Shown here: positions 1 through 5,084 of the stretch, piece after piece
How the letters are laid out: each line of letters opens with the position of its first letter
Numbering within the stretch: the first letter of the stretch is position 1
DNA from: JANXQG01 sp037147235
Lineage (GTDB): Bacteria > Planctomycetota > Planctomycetia > Pirellulales > Thermoguttaceae
Direction of reading: 5' to 3'
Assembly: GCA_037147235.1 (NCBI GenBank)
Contig: JBAWVO010000268.1
Coordinates: 1 to 8,888 of the forward strand
Length of the DNA stretch: 8,888 nucleotides
Program-made: the position numbers and the translations under genes
The notes under the pieces: model-generated
Seen by the model: only the letters and a program-made list of their open reading frames with translations
The model's database searches: none
What the model was told of the DNA's origin: nothing

Positions 1-92
1 TTGTACCGGGGGGACAGCATCTCGCCGCCCTCGGCAAAGAACTGTTTGATGAGGAACGACATCGGTGTTCTGAGTGTAAATCGTCCGCACAT
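1..92 (-). CDS. SRAP (SOS response-associated peptidase / YedK-HMCES) family protein, N-terminal part, cut by window edge
   Basis: Reading the minus strand from the ATG at 92 gives MCGRFTLRTP, then MSFLIKQFF, then an Ala-Glu-Gly-Gly stretch ending in SPRY at the window edge, 30 complete codons with no stop. Met-Cys-Gly-Arg-Phe is the hallmark N terminus of the SRAP family. In that family Met1 is removed and Cys2 forms a stable thiazolidine crosslink with abasic sites in single-stranded DNA, shielding them. The SPRY at the edge matches the start of the family's PRYN motif. A Shine-Dalgarno GGGAG lies at 100-104, seven bases before the ATG, and decides the start. The rest of the gene, including the other active-site residues, is outside the window. 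The ORF is too short to be found by length alone; identification rests on the N-terminal motif. Confidence 0.85.
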   Translation of the reverse strand, partial: MCGRFTLRTPMSFLIKQFFAEGGEMLSPRY

Positions 93-132
93 GGAGTGGC
101 TCCCATACGCAAGTTCCGAGACGCGTAGCGAC

Positions 133-240
133 CTACTTGAACTTCTCGTCCAGCGGAACACGGAACCTGGTAGCCAAGCGGTTGGTTAGGTTGGCAGCAC
201 CGACGATGCTCATCAACTCGCCAACTGAAAGCCGGAACAC
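133..240 (-). pseudogene. C-terminal fragment resembling an AhpD/carboxymuconolactone decarboxylase-like protein
   Basis: Between the TM1266-like gene and the SRAP gene the minus strand holds a short open frame ending at a TAG at 133-135. It reads VFRLSVGELMSIVG, then AANLTNRLATRFRVPLDEKF and a final Lys. The pattern (acidic residue, hydrophobic helix, N-x-x-N-R-L, then an F-R-V-P-L-D tail) resembles the C-terminal helix of AhpD/carboxymuconolactone decarboxylase-like proteins. The upstream body is absent, because the frame runs into the end of the TM1266-like gene. A remnant is therefore more likely than a gene. An alternative is a small 26-residue protein starting at the ATG at 211-213, but no convincing ribosome binding site was seen. 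The family assignment is from memory of such tails and is weak. Confidence 0.3.
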
Positions 241-245
241 CAGCG

Positions 246-512
246 TCAATCGGGATGATCGAACACCATCTGCTGGACTTCCACGCCTTCGATCTTTGCA
301 AGCCGGGCGACCAGTTCGCGAGACTTGCTTTCGTCGCCGTACATTTCCAGGATGATCAAGCCCCGTGGAGAGCAGACATGCTCGTCAACTTGGTGCAGCC
401 CGATGCGAGTCTTGATATAGCAGCCGTATTCGGTGAACGCCTGCTGTACGGACTGGACCTCGTGGATGCGGTCGTTGATGTGGACGCCGAGAATTACGTG
501 TTTTGCTTGCAT
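246..512 (-). CDS. TM1266-family (ACT/NikR-C-like) small regulator
   Basis: This encodes an 88-residue protein beginning MQAKHVILGVHINDR. The layout matches the TM1266 family, annotated in databases as putative iron-only hydrogenase system regulator. It has a first beta strand (VILGVHI, 6-12), a helix over 'VQSVQQAFTEYG' (19-30), the conserved strand YIKTRIGLH (32-40), a strand GLIILEMYGD (51-60), a helix with SRELVARLAKI (64-74) and a final strand VEVQQMVF. The fold is a small ferredoxin/ACT-like domain, usually ligand binding and oligomeric. A longer in-frame start exists near 698, but the ATG at 512 has a good Shine-Dalgarno (AAAGGG, 519-524, six-base spacer), so the short form was chosen. 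No hydrogenase maturation genes are in the window, so the actual partner is unknown. Confidence 0.75.
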   Translation of the reverse strand: MQAKHVILGVHINDRIHEVQSVQQAFTEYGCYIKTRIGLHQVDEHVCSPRGLIILEMYGDESKSRELVARLAKIEGVEVQQMVFDHPD

Positions 513-697
513 GGAATGCCCTTTCGTGAACAAGAGGAACGAATGGTTTGTCTCAATGATAACGACCCATACGCGGTCTGTAAAGCGATACAGGGCAACT
601 TGTCCGACGACGAGAATACCCCGCTTTGACAAAGATCCACCCGATGCAATTAGCCTCCCAACCAAGAGGAGAAGGATCATTAGTCGCGCAGTTACCA
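513..697. other. Spacer between GIY-YIG-like gene and TM1266-like gene
   Basis: This 185-base stretch lies between two minus-strand genes. An open frame continues through it upstream of the TM1266-like start, giving a hydrophobic N-terminal extension with a leucine run. The strong ribosome binding site at 519-524 argues that this is untranslated leader. No terminator hairpin or convincing promoter was recognised. Confidence 0.4.
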
Positions 698-1201
698 TTA
701 AAACGGAAATCCGCCACGTGGCGGCCGTGAAGGCTGCCTGTCAGCGGCTATCGCCCGACACTTCAACTGAGGGCGAACAGCCTCCGCAGCCCGCAGATTC
801 GCAAAGTAATGGAGATGCGACCGGCAGCGGCAATCCGACGCCCCGAACCTGCCGAGCGAAATCTGTGACTTGGCCGCTCGTTCGAGTATATGGGACCAGC
901 GGCATTCTCGGCGATTCGCTCCCCTTGCGTACCATACGGCCAGCAGGCGTGTTTCGGCACGCAGGTAATCGATATGCCAATGCGGCATTTTCTCACGAAG
1001 GGCATGCCGGTCGATGCGTGCAGCCAATCCGCCCGGCCCTAAAGCACTGCCGACGTACACGTATATTCCCGGCAGCATGTGCAGTACCCCCAACTTGCCG
1101 ATGGGCACTTCCTGCATGGCCGTAGCCTCCAGAAGAAGGGCGTACGTGCCAGGCTGAGGCGGCAAATCGAGCGTTTCATGATCGTGTTTTTTCTCGTTCA
1201 T
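698..1201 (-). CDS. DUF123 (GIY-YIG-type nuclease-like) protein
   Basis: This encodes 167 residues from the ATG at 1201. Motifs in order are GTYALLL (18-24), VPIGKLG (32-38), GIYVYVGSALGPGGL (45-59), the R-x-x-R-H segment (62-66), HWHIDYL (74-80), EC-x-W (99-102) and FGASDCRCRSHLHYF (119-133). These are the conserved blocks of the DUF123 family, which is related to GIY-YIG nucleases and is sometimes fused to endonuclease III, suggesting a role in DNA processing. The activity is inferred, not established. After residue 133, where the family normally ends, there is a basic, proline-rich tail of about 34 residues (ending GGFPF) that may be readthrough past an ancestral stop. An ATG at 1231 and a GTG at 1240 would add 10-13 residues, but neither has a good Shine-Dalgarno. 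The start lies only 28 bases from the divergent AAA remnant at 1230. Confidence 0.85.
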   Translation of the reverse strand: MNEKKHDHETLDLPPQPGTYALLLEATAMQEVPIGKLGVLHMLPGIYVYVGSALGPGGLAARIDRHALREKMPHWHIDYLRAETRLLAVWYARGANRRECRWSHILERAAKSQISLGRFGASDCRCRSHLHYFANLRAAEAVRPQLKCRAIAADRQPSRPPRGGFPF

Positions 1202-1229
1202 CACCCTATCGTAACCGAAAGGAATTTCC

Positions 1230-1674
1230 ATGTCACTCACTCAACGTCTGTCGGAATACATTTCTGCCTGTTTTACCGGCCTCTGGATACAATCCCATGA
1301 GCACGACGATGTCCTGGCCGAAATCGCCCAGCTTTGCCGCCAGAACAACTGGAAACTGGCCGTATGGGACATCGCCAGCGGCTTGCAGATTCCGGGCCGG
1401 AACAACCCCCGATGCTGGCGGAAGCGATCCGCTGGCAGCCATCCGGTCGATCACTGGAAAAGCCAACCGCACGTTCATTATCGTCCTGTCTCCGCTTGTC
1501 CAAATTCCCCCCGAGCCAGAGAAGGCATTCGTTGTGCTGGACCACGATCTGCCCGGCCGCGAACAGCTTGAGCAGATTGCCCGCAGCATCGCCACCAAAG
1601 AGATCGCCTTTATGGTAGGGGATTCGGCCGCGTCGCAGCTTGAGCAGATTGCCCGCAGCATCGCCACCAAAGAG
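1230..1674 (+). pseudogene. Broken N-terminal part of a Ycf46-type AAA ATPase
   Basis: The frame at 1230 reads MSLTQRLSEYISACFTGLW followed by IQSHEHDDVLAEIAQLCRQ and NNWKLAVWDIASGLQIPG. This is the opening of the Ycf46-like AAA ATPase group, whose N-terminal half is a degenerate ATPase-like domain. Around 1395-1425 the match moves to the next frame and continues SDPLAAIRSI, KANRTFIIVLSPLVQIPPEP and FVVLDHDLPGREQLEQIARS. A strong ribosome binding site (GAAAGGAA, 1216-1223) precedes the ATG, so this was once an expressed gene. Between AAIRSI and KANRTFI a segment normally present (strand plus helices) seems deleted. The gene stops after a duplicated segment at about 1674, and the Walker A/B domain is absent. 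The open frame continuing to 1854 is antisense to another remnant and does not look like AAA sequence. Confidence 0.7.
1564..1674 (+). repeat. 39-bp direct duplication inside the AAA remnant
   Basis: The 39 bases at 1564-1602, beginning CAGCTTGAGCAGATTGCCCG, recur identically at 1636-1674, 72 bases downstream. Both copies encode QLEQIARSIATKE in the same frame. CGGCCGCG precedes both copies (1554-1561 and 1625-1632) but with a one-base spacing difference, so the flank is an imperfect extension. The spacer encodes IAFMVGDSAAS. The second copy ends where AAA similarity ends. Confidence 0.9.
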
Positions 1675-1675
1675 G

Positions 1676-1916
1676 GCGTGGCGGGGGGCCAGTTTGCGCT
1701 ATTCCAGGTACCGTTTGCCGGGACATTTCAGGTCAAGACGGGTGCAGCGTTTGTGGGGAACGCCCAAAGGGCGGCGGCTACCGCGACAGCAACCACCGCG
1801 AGTGCGTGGGCCAGGAGCCAACGGCTTGCCCGAGATCCGGCGTTGCGGCAATAAGCCGTCCCATTGAATCTGCTTGCCTTGTAAAACTCACGAACAAGCT
1901 CAAGTTTCCTCGACAT
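1676..1916 (-). pseudogene. N-terminal remnant of a secreted (autotransporter/beta-repeat-like) protein with internal stop
   Basis: On the minus strand the ATG at 1916 has a good ribosome binding site (AAAAGGGTG, 1921-1929). The frame encodes 62 residues: a basic start MSRKLELVREFYKASRF, then a hydrophobic segment LLAHALAVVAVAVAAALWAF and TNAAPVLT. This looks like a long signal peptide ending at Asn-Ala-Ala. The frame ends at TGA (1728-1730), but reading on in the same frame gives NVPANGTWNSANWPPATP. Aromatic G-T-W-N..N-W motifs are typical of secreted beta-strand-repeat proteins, in which a Trp often follows 'VLT'. A TGG to TGA change is the simple explanation. The frame meets the AAA fragment on the opposite strand at about 1675, so the rest is gone. 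A possible promoter is TTGTGC (1994-1999), an 18-base spacer and TAGAAT (1970-1975). A short genuine secreted peptide remains possible. Confidence 0.45.
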
Positions 1917-2083
1917 GAAGCACCCTTTTCAAAAAAATGGTTTCGTTACCACTTCGCGATAGTTCCCTAATTCTAAAATACCGAATTGCGGGCGCACAAT
2001 AGTCGCTCTGTGGGCGCACTATGGGTGCTGGAGCAAAAAAAGTCGCTTTCCTCGGGTAAGTAAGCCAATGCACTGGGAACAAA

Positions 2084-2138
2084 GTATTCCTCTCTCGCCG
2101 CGAAAGGGTAAAACCATCGCGCGGCGAGAGAGGAGTAC
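2084..2138. repeat. REP-like inverted repeat (hairpin)
   Basis: The arm 2089-2102 (CCTCTCTCGCCGCG) pairs perfectly with 2120-2133 (CGCGGCGAGAGAGG). The stem extends outward to 2084 and 2138 with one G-T wobble, giving about 19 pairs around a 17-base loop. There is no T-run, so it is not an obvious intrinsic terminator. The following GTGAGGGAAGT resembles the flanks of dispersed palindromes in Planctomycetota genomes, although this family match is from memory. Confidence 0.85.
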
Positions 2139-2391
2139 GGTGAGGGAAGTACTGAAGCCAAGAGAGGTGCGCAGCAACCGCCACGATTAGGGGCGATTGT
2201 GACGAGCCAAGGGCTTCAGGGTGCGAACGAACTCTGCCTCATTGTAACTTTGCCTGCTTGCAGGAGGTCTGCAGCGAAGACTGCAGAACCAAGATTGCAG
2301 CCCACGCATCGCGGAAGGTCACCAACGCACCACGAGTAGTCTCCGCGAGATGGATCCTAGTGTAGATGGGGCTGGGGGGGTTGTAAAGAGT

Positions 2392-2412
2392 TCGGAAAAA
2401 TAATTATTCCGA
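2392..2412. promoter_or_regulatory. 21-bp AT-rich near-palindrome, possible operator
   Basis: TCGGAA at 2392-2397 mirrors TTCCGA at 2407-2412, and the interior AAATAATTA is itself nearly symmetric. Nine of ten positions pair around the centre at 2402. It lies about 300 bases upstream of the polymerase start in non-coding DNA. It could be a protein-binding site; nothing ties it to a gene. Confidence 0.3.
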
Positions 2413-2693
2413 TGGACGAAATCACACTCACCCGCTGCGCCAGCCCGACGAAGTCTCGAGACTGCCTGAGTCCGGCAGCCCCCCACCCATTGAAAAAGGG
2501 AGAATTCAGGTTCGCGGCCCGATCACTTGACGGACACCAACCCAACGGGTGTGTTAAACGATTCGGCCGCGTTGCCCAGAGCGGCAGAGAGTTTGGGTAA
2601 ATCAACCCGGCATGACCACTTGGCATGGGGGTTTTGCAACATTCTCTGTTTTTGGAAAGTACGAAGATCTGACAGTATTCCTGGCAACCGGCC

Positions 2694-2722
2694 TTGAATA
2701 TATACTCCCGTACACGTATACT
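2694..2722 (+). promoter_or_regulatory. Sigma70-type promoter of the polymerase-SRAP operon
   Basis: The -35 box TTGAAT (2694-2699) and the -10 box TATACT (2717-2722) are separated by exactly 17 bases. Transcription would be expected to start about seven bases past the -10 box, at or next to the A of the polymerase ATG (2729). There is no Shine-Dalgarno before that ATG, which fits a leaderless transcript. Confidence 0.6.
2701..2720 (+). promoter_or_regulatory. Inverted repeat TATAC-N10-GTATA between -35 and -10, candidate SOS operator
   Basis: The 20-base element has perfect five-base arms (2701-2705 and 2716-2720). It fills the promoter spacer and overlaps the -10 box, so a bound repressor would block RNA polymerase. 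The downstream genes are of DNA-damage type, so a LexA-like repressor is the natural guess. The motif is not the E. coli CTGT-N8-ACAG box, and no lexA gene is visible here. The assignment is inference. Confidence 0.35.
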
Positions 2723-2728
2723 CTCTGC

Positions 2729-3934
2729 ATGGGCCGGCATATCGGACATCTCGATGCGGATTGTTTCTACGTCTCCTGCGAACGGGTGCGGTATCGCTCC
2801 CTGCAAGGACAGGCAGTGGGTGTGCTCGGCAATCAGGGAGCCTGCATCATCGCCAAAAGTTACGAGATGAAGGCCCGAGGCGTCACGACCGGCATGCCCA
2901 TCTGGGATGCCTTGCCACTCTGCCCCGATGGCATTTTCATCAAACGCGATATCGAGTGGTATGAGGTTCTTTCGCGGCGGATATTGGAGATCGTTCGCTC
3001 GTTTAGCCCGGCCGTGGAATACTACTCGATCGACGAAATGTTTTTTGACGCCCAGGGAATGTCGCCGGACGATGCCAAGGCGTTGCAGCAGCGTCTCTTG
3101 AATCAAACGGCAGTTCCAGTCAGTGTGGGTGTGGCCGCCTCCAAGATATTGGCAAAGTTGGCGTCCAGTTCGGGCAAGCCGTTTGGTTGCGTATACGCCG
3201 TGGAGGAAGCTGTTGTGCGACAGTTGCTTCACGATCGCCCGGTAGATAAGATTACCGGAGTAGGCCGAGGTAGCCGCTTGAAGTTGGAATCCTACGGCAT
3301 CCACACGTGCGAAGACTTCGCTCAGGCCGACCGGAGACTGATCCGGCGTCTTCTGACCAAACGCGGCGAAGACCTCTGGTGGGAACTGAATGGCACGCCG
3401 GCTCTGCCACTGAACACCACTCGCACTGCCCACACGAATCTCAGCCGTGGTGGTAGCCTGGGGATAGCCACTGCTGCCCCAGAGCGGCTGACGGGCTGGA
3501 TTGCACGGAACACGGAGCGTTTGGTTGAGGCCCTGGACCATCATTGCGTCTACTGTGAACAACTTACCATGAGCCTGGGCTTCAAGGACGGTCGCAGTGC
3601 ATCGCAGCAAACAAGCCTCACTGCCACGGCGGGTTTTCAGAGTTTATACCTTGCGAGCCTTCGGTTGCTGGCAGCCTGCTGGCCAGCGGGACGGTTGGTT
3701 TCGTACATGCACTTGATTGCCGGAAAACTTACCACCCGTCAAAATGTTCAACGCAGCCTATTTGGAGAATCGGACCCACGGCAGCTAGCAAGCGACCGAG
3801 TCAAGCAATTGATTAACCAATGGCACGGGCGGTTCGCAATCCGCAGCGGTGCCACCTTGCCGCTGGACGACATCTACCGAGACGTGACCAACTCCTATGA
3901 TGTTTGCGATGTGTACGGGAAAACCTGCTTCTAA
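2729..3934 (+). CDS. Y-family (translesion) DNA polymerase, UmuC/DinB-like
   Basis: This encodes 401 residues. The palm begins HLDADCFYVSCERV (7-20), with catalytic Asp9 and a probable steric-gate Tyr14. GNQGACIIAKSYEMKARGV (34-52) follows, then YYSIDEMFFD (98-107) with catalytic Asp102 and Glu103. VSVGVAASKILAKLASSSGK (131-150) completes the palm, and a helix-hairpin-helix thumb follows (ITGVGRGSRLKLESYGI, 175-191). The C-terminal part is a little-finger domain. QRSLF at 341-345 fits the sliding-clamp-binding consensus Q-x-x-L-F. The protein should bypass DNA lesions at stalled forks. All catalytic residues are present and no disruption is seen. An in-frame ATG at 2612 would add 39 residues lacking family similarity and would put the promoter inside the gene, so 2729 was chosen. 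The protein is closer to UmuC-like proteins in the A-C-I-I-A-K-S block; no exact symbol is claimed. It is followed 19 bases later by a SRAP-like gene. Confidence 0.93.
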   Translation: MGRHIGHLDADCFYVSCERVRYRSLQGQAVGVLGNQGACIIAKSYEMKARGVTTGMPIWDALPLCPDGIFIKRDIEWYEVLSRRILEIVRSFSPAVEYYSIDEMFFDAQGMSPDDAKALQQRLLNQTAVPVSVGVAASKILAKLASSSGKPFGCVYAVEEAVVRQLLHDRPVDKITGVGRGSRLKLESYGIHTCEDFAQADRRLIRRLLTKRGEDLWWELNGTPALPLNTTRTAHTNLSRGGSLGIATAAPERLTGWIARNTERLVEALDHHCVYCEQLTMSLGFKDGRSASQQTSLTATAGFQSLYLASLRLLAACWPAGRLVSYMHLIAGKLTTRQNVQRSLFGESDPRQLASDRVKQLINQWHGRFAIRSGATLPLDDIYRDVTNSYDVCDVYGKTCF

Positions 3935-3953
3935 CCTGACATTTATAATAGCC

Positions 3954-4421
3954 ATGTGTTTTGGTATTGCACTGCCGATGGATGCTTTGCCGGAGAACCT
4001 GGTGCTTCAGCACCAACAGCGAGTGGTGCTTCGCGAGCCAGGTACTGCACGCGAACTGCGTTTTCTCTTCCGCGACCCGCAAGCAGAACTCCCTACCTGG
4101 CATGGAAACCAGTTGGCCATTTACTCTTGGGGCAATCGCGACGACAAGGGTTCGCGTCTACCACGCACGGGATGGTGTCGCCAAGAGTCCCTGGAAGCGG
4201 GGCGTTGGCAATATCTTCATCCAGAGCCGGTGGATATTCCGGCTATCATGGGTCTCGAAAAAGGCGTCTGGTTCTTGATTCCCGAGGGCATTCGCGGTAT
4301 TCTCGTTCGGGATGAACGTGAACTACCGCACGTTTACATGCTCACGCAACCGGCATCGCACTACTACCAAATCATGACCCGACACGATCGGATGCCGGTT
4401 CTACTGGGCCAGCAGATGTGA
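3954..4421 (+). CDS. Short divergent SRAP-like protein, partner of the Y-family polymerase
   Basis: This encodes 155 residues starting MCFGIALPMD, so Cys2 would be the N-terminal residue after Met removal, as in YedK/HMCES. Further SRAP-like blocks are LAIYSWGNR (54-62, compare the family's WGL-P segment), WFLIPEGIRG (106-115, compare the C-L-I-P-A-x-G-x-x-E-W block, with Glu111 a candidate catalytic acid) and YMLTQPASHYYQIMTRHDRM (128-147). The last contains HDRMPVLL, the family's best-known C-terminal motif, with His144. The protein is shorter than usual SRAP proteins (about 200-230 residues), and the N-A-R-A-E-T block is replaced by SRLPRTGWCR. Predicted role: covalent capture of abasic sites in single-stranded DNA, helping the polymerase. 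Starts further upstream (3897) would overlap the polymerase and bury the cysteine. No Shine-Dalgarno is seen, so translation may be coupled to the polymerase. The family call is inference from motifs. Confidence 0.65.
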   Translation: MCFGIALPMDALPENLVLQHQQRVVLREPGTARELRFLFRDPQAELPTWHGNQLAIYSWGNRDDKGSRLPRTGWCRQESLEAGRWQYLHPEPVDIPAIMGLEKGVWFLIPEGIRGILVRDERELPHVYMLTQPASHYYQIMTRHDRMPVLLGQQM

Positions 4422-4430
4422 GCAAGCAGC

Positions 4431-4505
4431 AACCGAGCTTCTGCCTACGAGAAAAAGGGTGAAAAAAGCAAAGCAGAAGCAGACTTTGCGGAGGCGGTGC
4501 GCCTG
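4431..4505 (+). pseudogene. Single TPR repeat fragment
   Basis: Just after the stop of the SRAP-like gene, in the same frame, the sequence reads NRASAYEKKGEKSKAEADF then AEAVRL. The spacing A..Y..G....A..D...A..L fits one tetratricopeptide repeat. There is no start codon or ribosome binding site and only one repeat is present, so this is a leftover piece of a TPR protein. It runs without a frame break into the esterase fragment that follows. Confidence 0.5.
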
Positions 4506-4720
4506 ATCTATCTGCCGAAGGAATACGACCAAAAGGAATCGTGGCCCGTGATGCTTTTTCTGCACGGGGCGGGGGAGCGTGGCGACAACCTGGACATCGT
4601 TAAGAAGCATGGCCCGCCCAAATTGATTGATGGGGGCAAGCAGTTTCCATTAACCCTAAGTTGGCCACAAAGGCCGACCTATATCAATTACTCGACGATC
4701 TGAAAAACTACCTATATCTC
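4500..4720 (+). pseudogene. Fragment of an alpha/beta-hydrolase (esterase/PHB depolymerase-like)
   Basis: The frame reads RLIYLPKEYDQ, then WPVMLFLHGAGERGDNLDIV and KKHGPPKLIDGGKQFPL. This is the N-terminal oxyanion-hole region (LFLHGAGERG) of secreted carboxylesterase-like alpha/beta hydrolases, in which K-H-G-P-P-K-L is typical. After QFPL (about 4655) the similarity leaves this frame. The next frame gives KADLYQLLDDLKNYL, resembling the helix before the nucleophile motif, and stops at about 4729. The G-x-S-x-G serine nucleophile, Asp and His parts are absent, so it cannot be functional. It is fused in frame at its left end to a TPR remnant. Confidence 0.65.
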
Positions 4721-4784
4721 GCTACTTGACCGGCTTGAAATCTGCGAATGTTCAGCTTTATGCGGCTTTCCGCCAAGTTTGTGA

Positions 4785-4843
4785 TGCGGGCGTCTCGCCT
4801 GTCCGGTTCAACCACAACATCTTGGGCAGGCGGGACGCCCGCA
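4785..4843. repeat. GC-rich inverted repeat (dispersed-repeat type)
   Basis: The arm 4786-4801 (GCGGGCGTCTCGCCTG) pairs with 4827-4842 (CAGGCGGGACGCCCGC) at 15 of 16 positions, and T4785-A4843 adds one more pair. The loop is about 25 bases. From memory, this sequence type is widespread between genes in Planctomycetota, which suggests a small non-autonomous mobile or REP-like element. Confidence 0.8.
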
Positions 4844-4948
4844 CCACAATTATCCGCAAACCCGGCGGAGAGCCCTTTATGCTAATCGCCCATTTCCCGC
4901 GTATTTGTTTCCAAATCCTGGACTTCCCATGTAGGTTCCGCTCGGATA

Positions 4949-4987
4949 CGCTTCGAGAGCCGACAGCCTCACCATATTATCGAAGCG
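4949..4987. repeat. Inverted repeat CGCTTCGA / TCGAAGCG
   Basis: Perfect eight-base arms at 4949-4956 and 4980-4987 surround a 23-base loop. No U-run follows on either strand. The function is unknown. Confidence 0.5.
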
Positions 4988-5014
4988 GCTCCTGACAGCA
5001 AATGCTCTTTCTTC

Positions 5015-5047
5015 GTAGGTTGGCTCGTTTCACTCGTCTCACCCTAC
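5015..5047. repeat. GTAGG...CCTAC imperfect hairpin, possible transcript end of ABC operon
   Basis: GTAGGTTGG at 5015-5023 pairs imperfectly with the CACCCTAC end at 5040-5047 (five outer pairs, a mismatch, then two more). The sequence resembles the widely dispersed GTAGGGTGGGACGAG family of intergenic repeats. It lies 38 bases downstream of the minus-strand ABC ATPase stop and could end that transcript, but no U-tract supports a standard terminator. Confidence 0.4.
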
Positions 5048-5084
5048 AATTATGCGCATTCCGCACCAGAACTCGGTCTCGTTC

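Larger units (their letters stand above)
1917..2693. other. Long non-coding stretch with hairpins
   Basis: No gene is supported in this 777-base stretch. It contains the large inverted repeat at 2084-2138, a weaker hairpin built on two CTGCAG sites at about 2266-2291, and a near-palindrome at 2392-2412. Short open frames here have no family resemblance and no ribosome binding sites. The long minus-strand frame covering 2357-3610 is antisense to the polymerase gene and is not considered coding. Confidence 0.6.
4738..5084. other. Non-coding spacer with three inverted-repeat elements
   Basis: No gene is supported here. The plus-strand frame at 4726-4995 covers hairpin DNA and has no recognisable domain. 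The stretch separates the plus-strand decay zone from the end of the minus-strand ABC operon. It contains the inverted repeats listed separately at 4785-4843, 4949-4987 and 5015-5047. Confidence 0.6.

Noticed and set aside
433..1125. 230-codon open frame on the plus strand
   Set aside because: It is antisense to the DUF123 and TM1266-like genes and has no recognisable family pattern.
2612..2728. N-terminal extension of the polymerase from the ATG at 2612
   Set aside because: It would add 39 residues without similarity and would bury the promoter at 2694-2722 inside the gene.
2357..3610. 417-codon open frame on the minus strand
   Set aside because: It lies antisense to the well-supported Y-family polymerase, shows no domain-like pattern and has no plausible start context; it is a by-product of codon bias in the real gene.
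4949..4987. Intrinsic terminator for the ABC operon
   Set aside because: The stem is only eight pairs with a 23-base loop, and no U-run follows on the minus strand.
4726..4995. 89-codon open frame on the plus strand
   Set aside because: It spans a strong inverted repeat and has no ribosome binding site or family resemblance.
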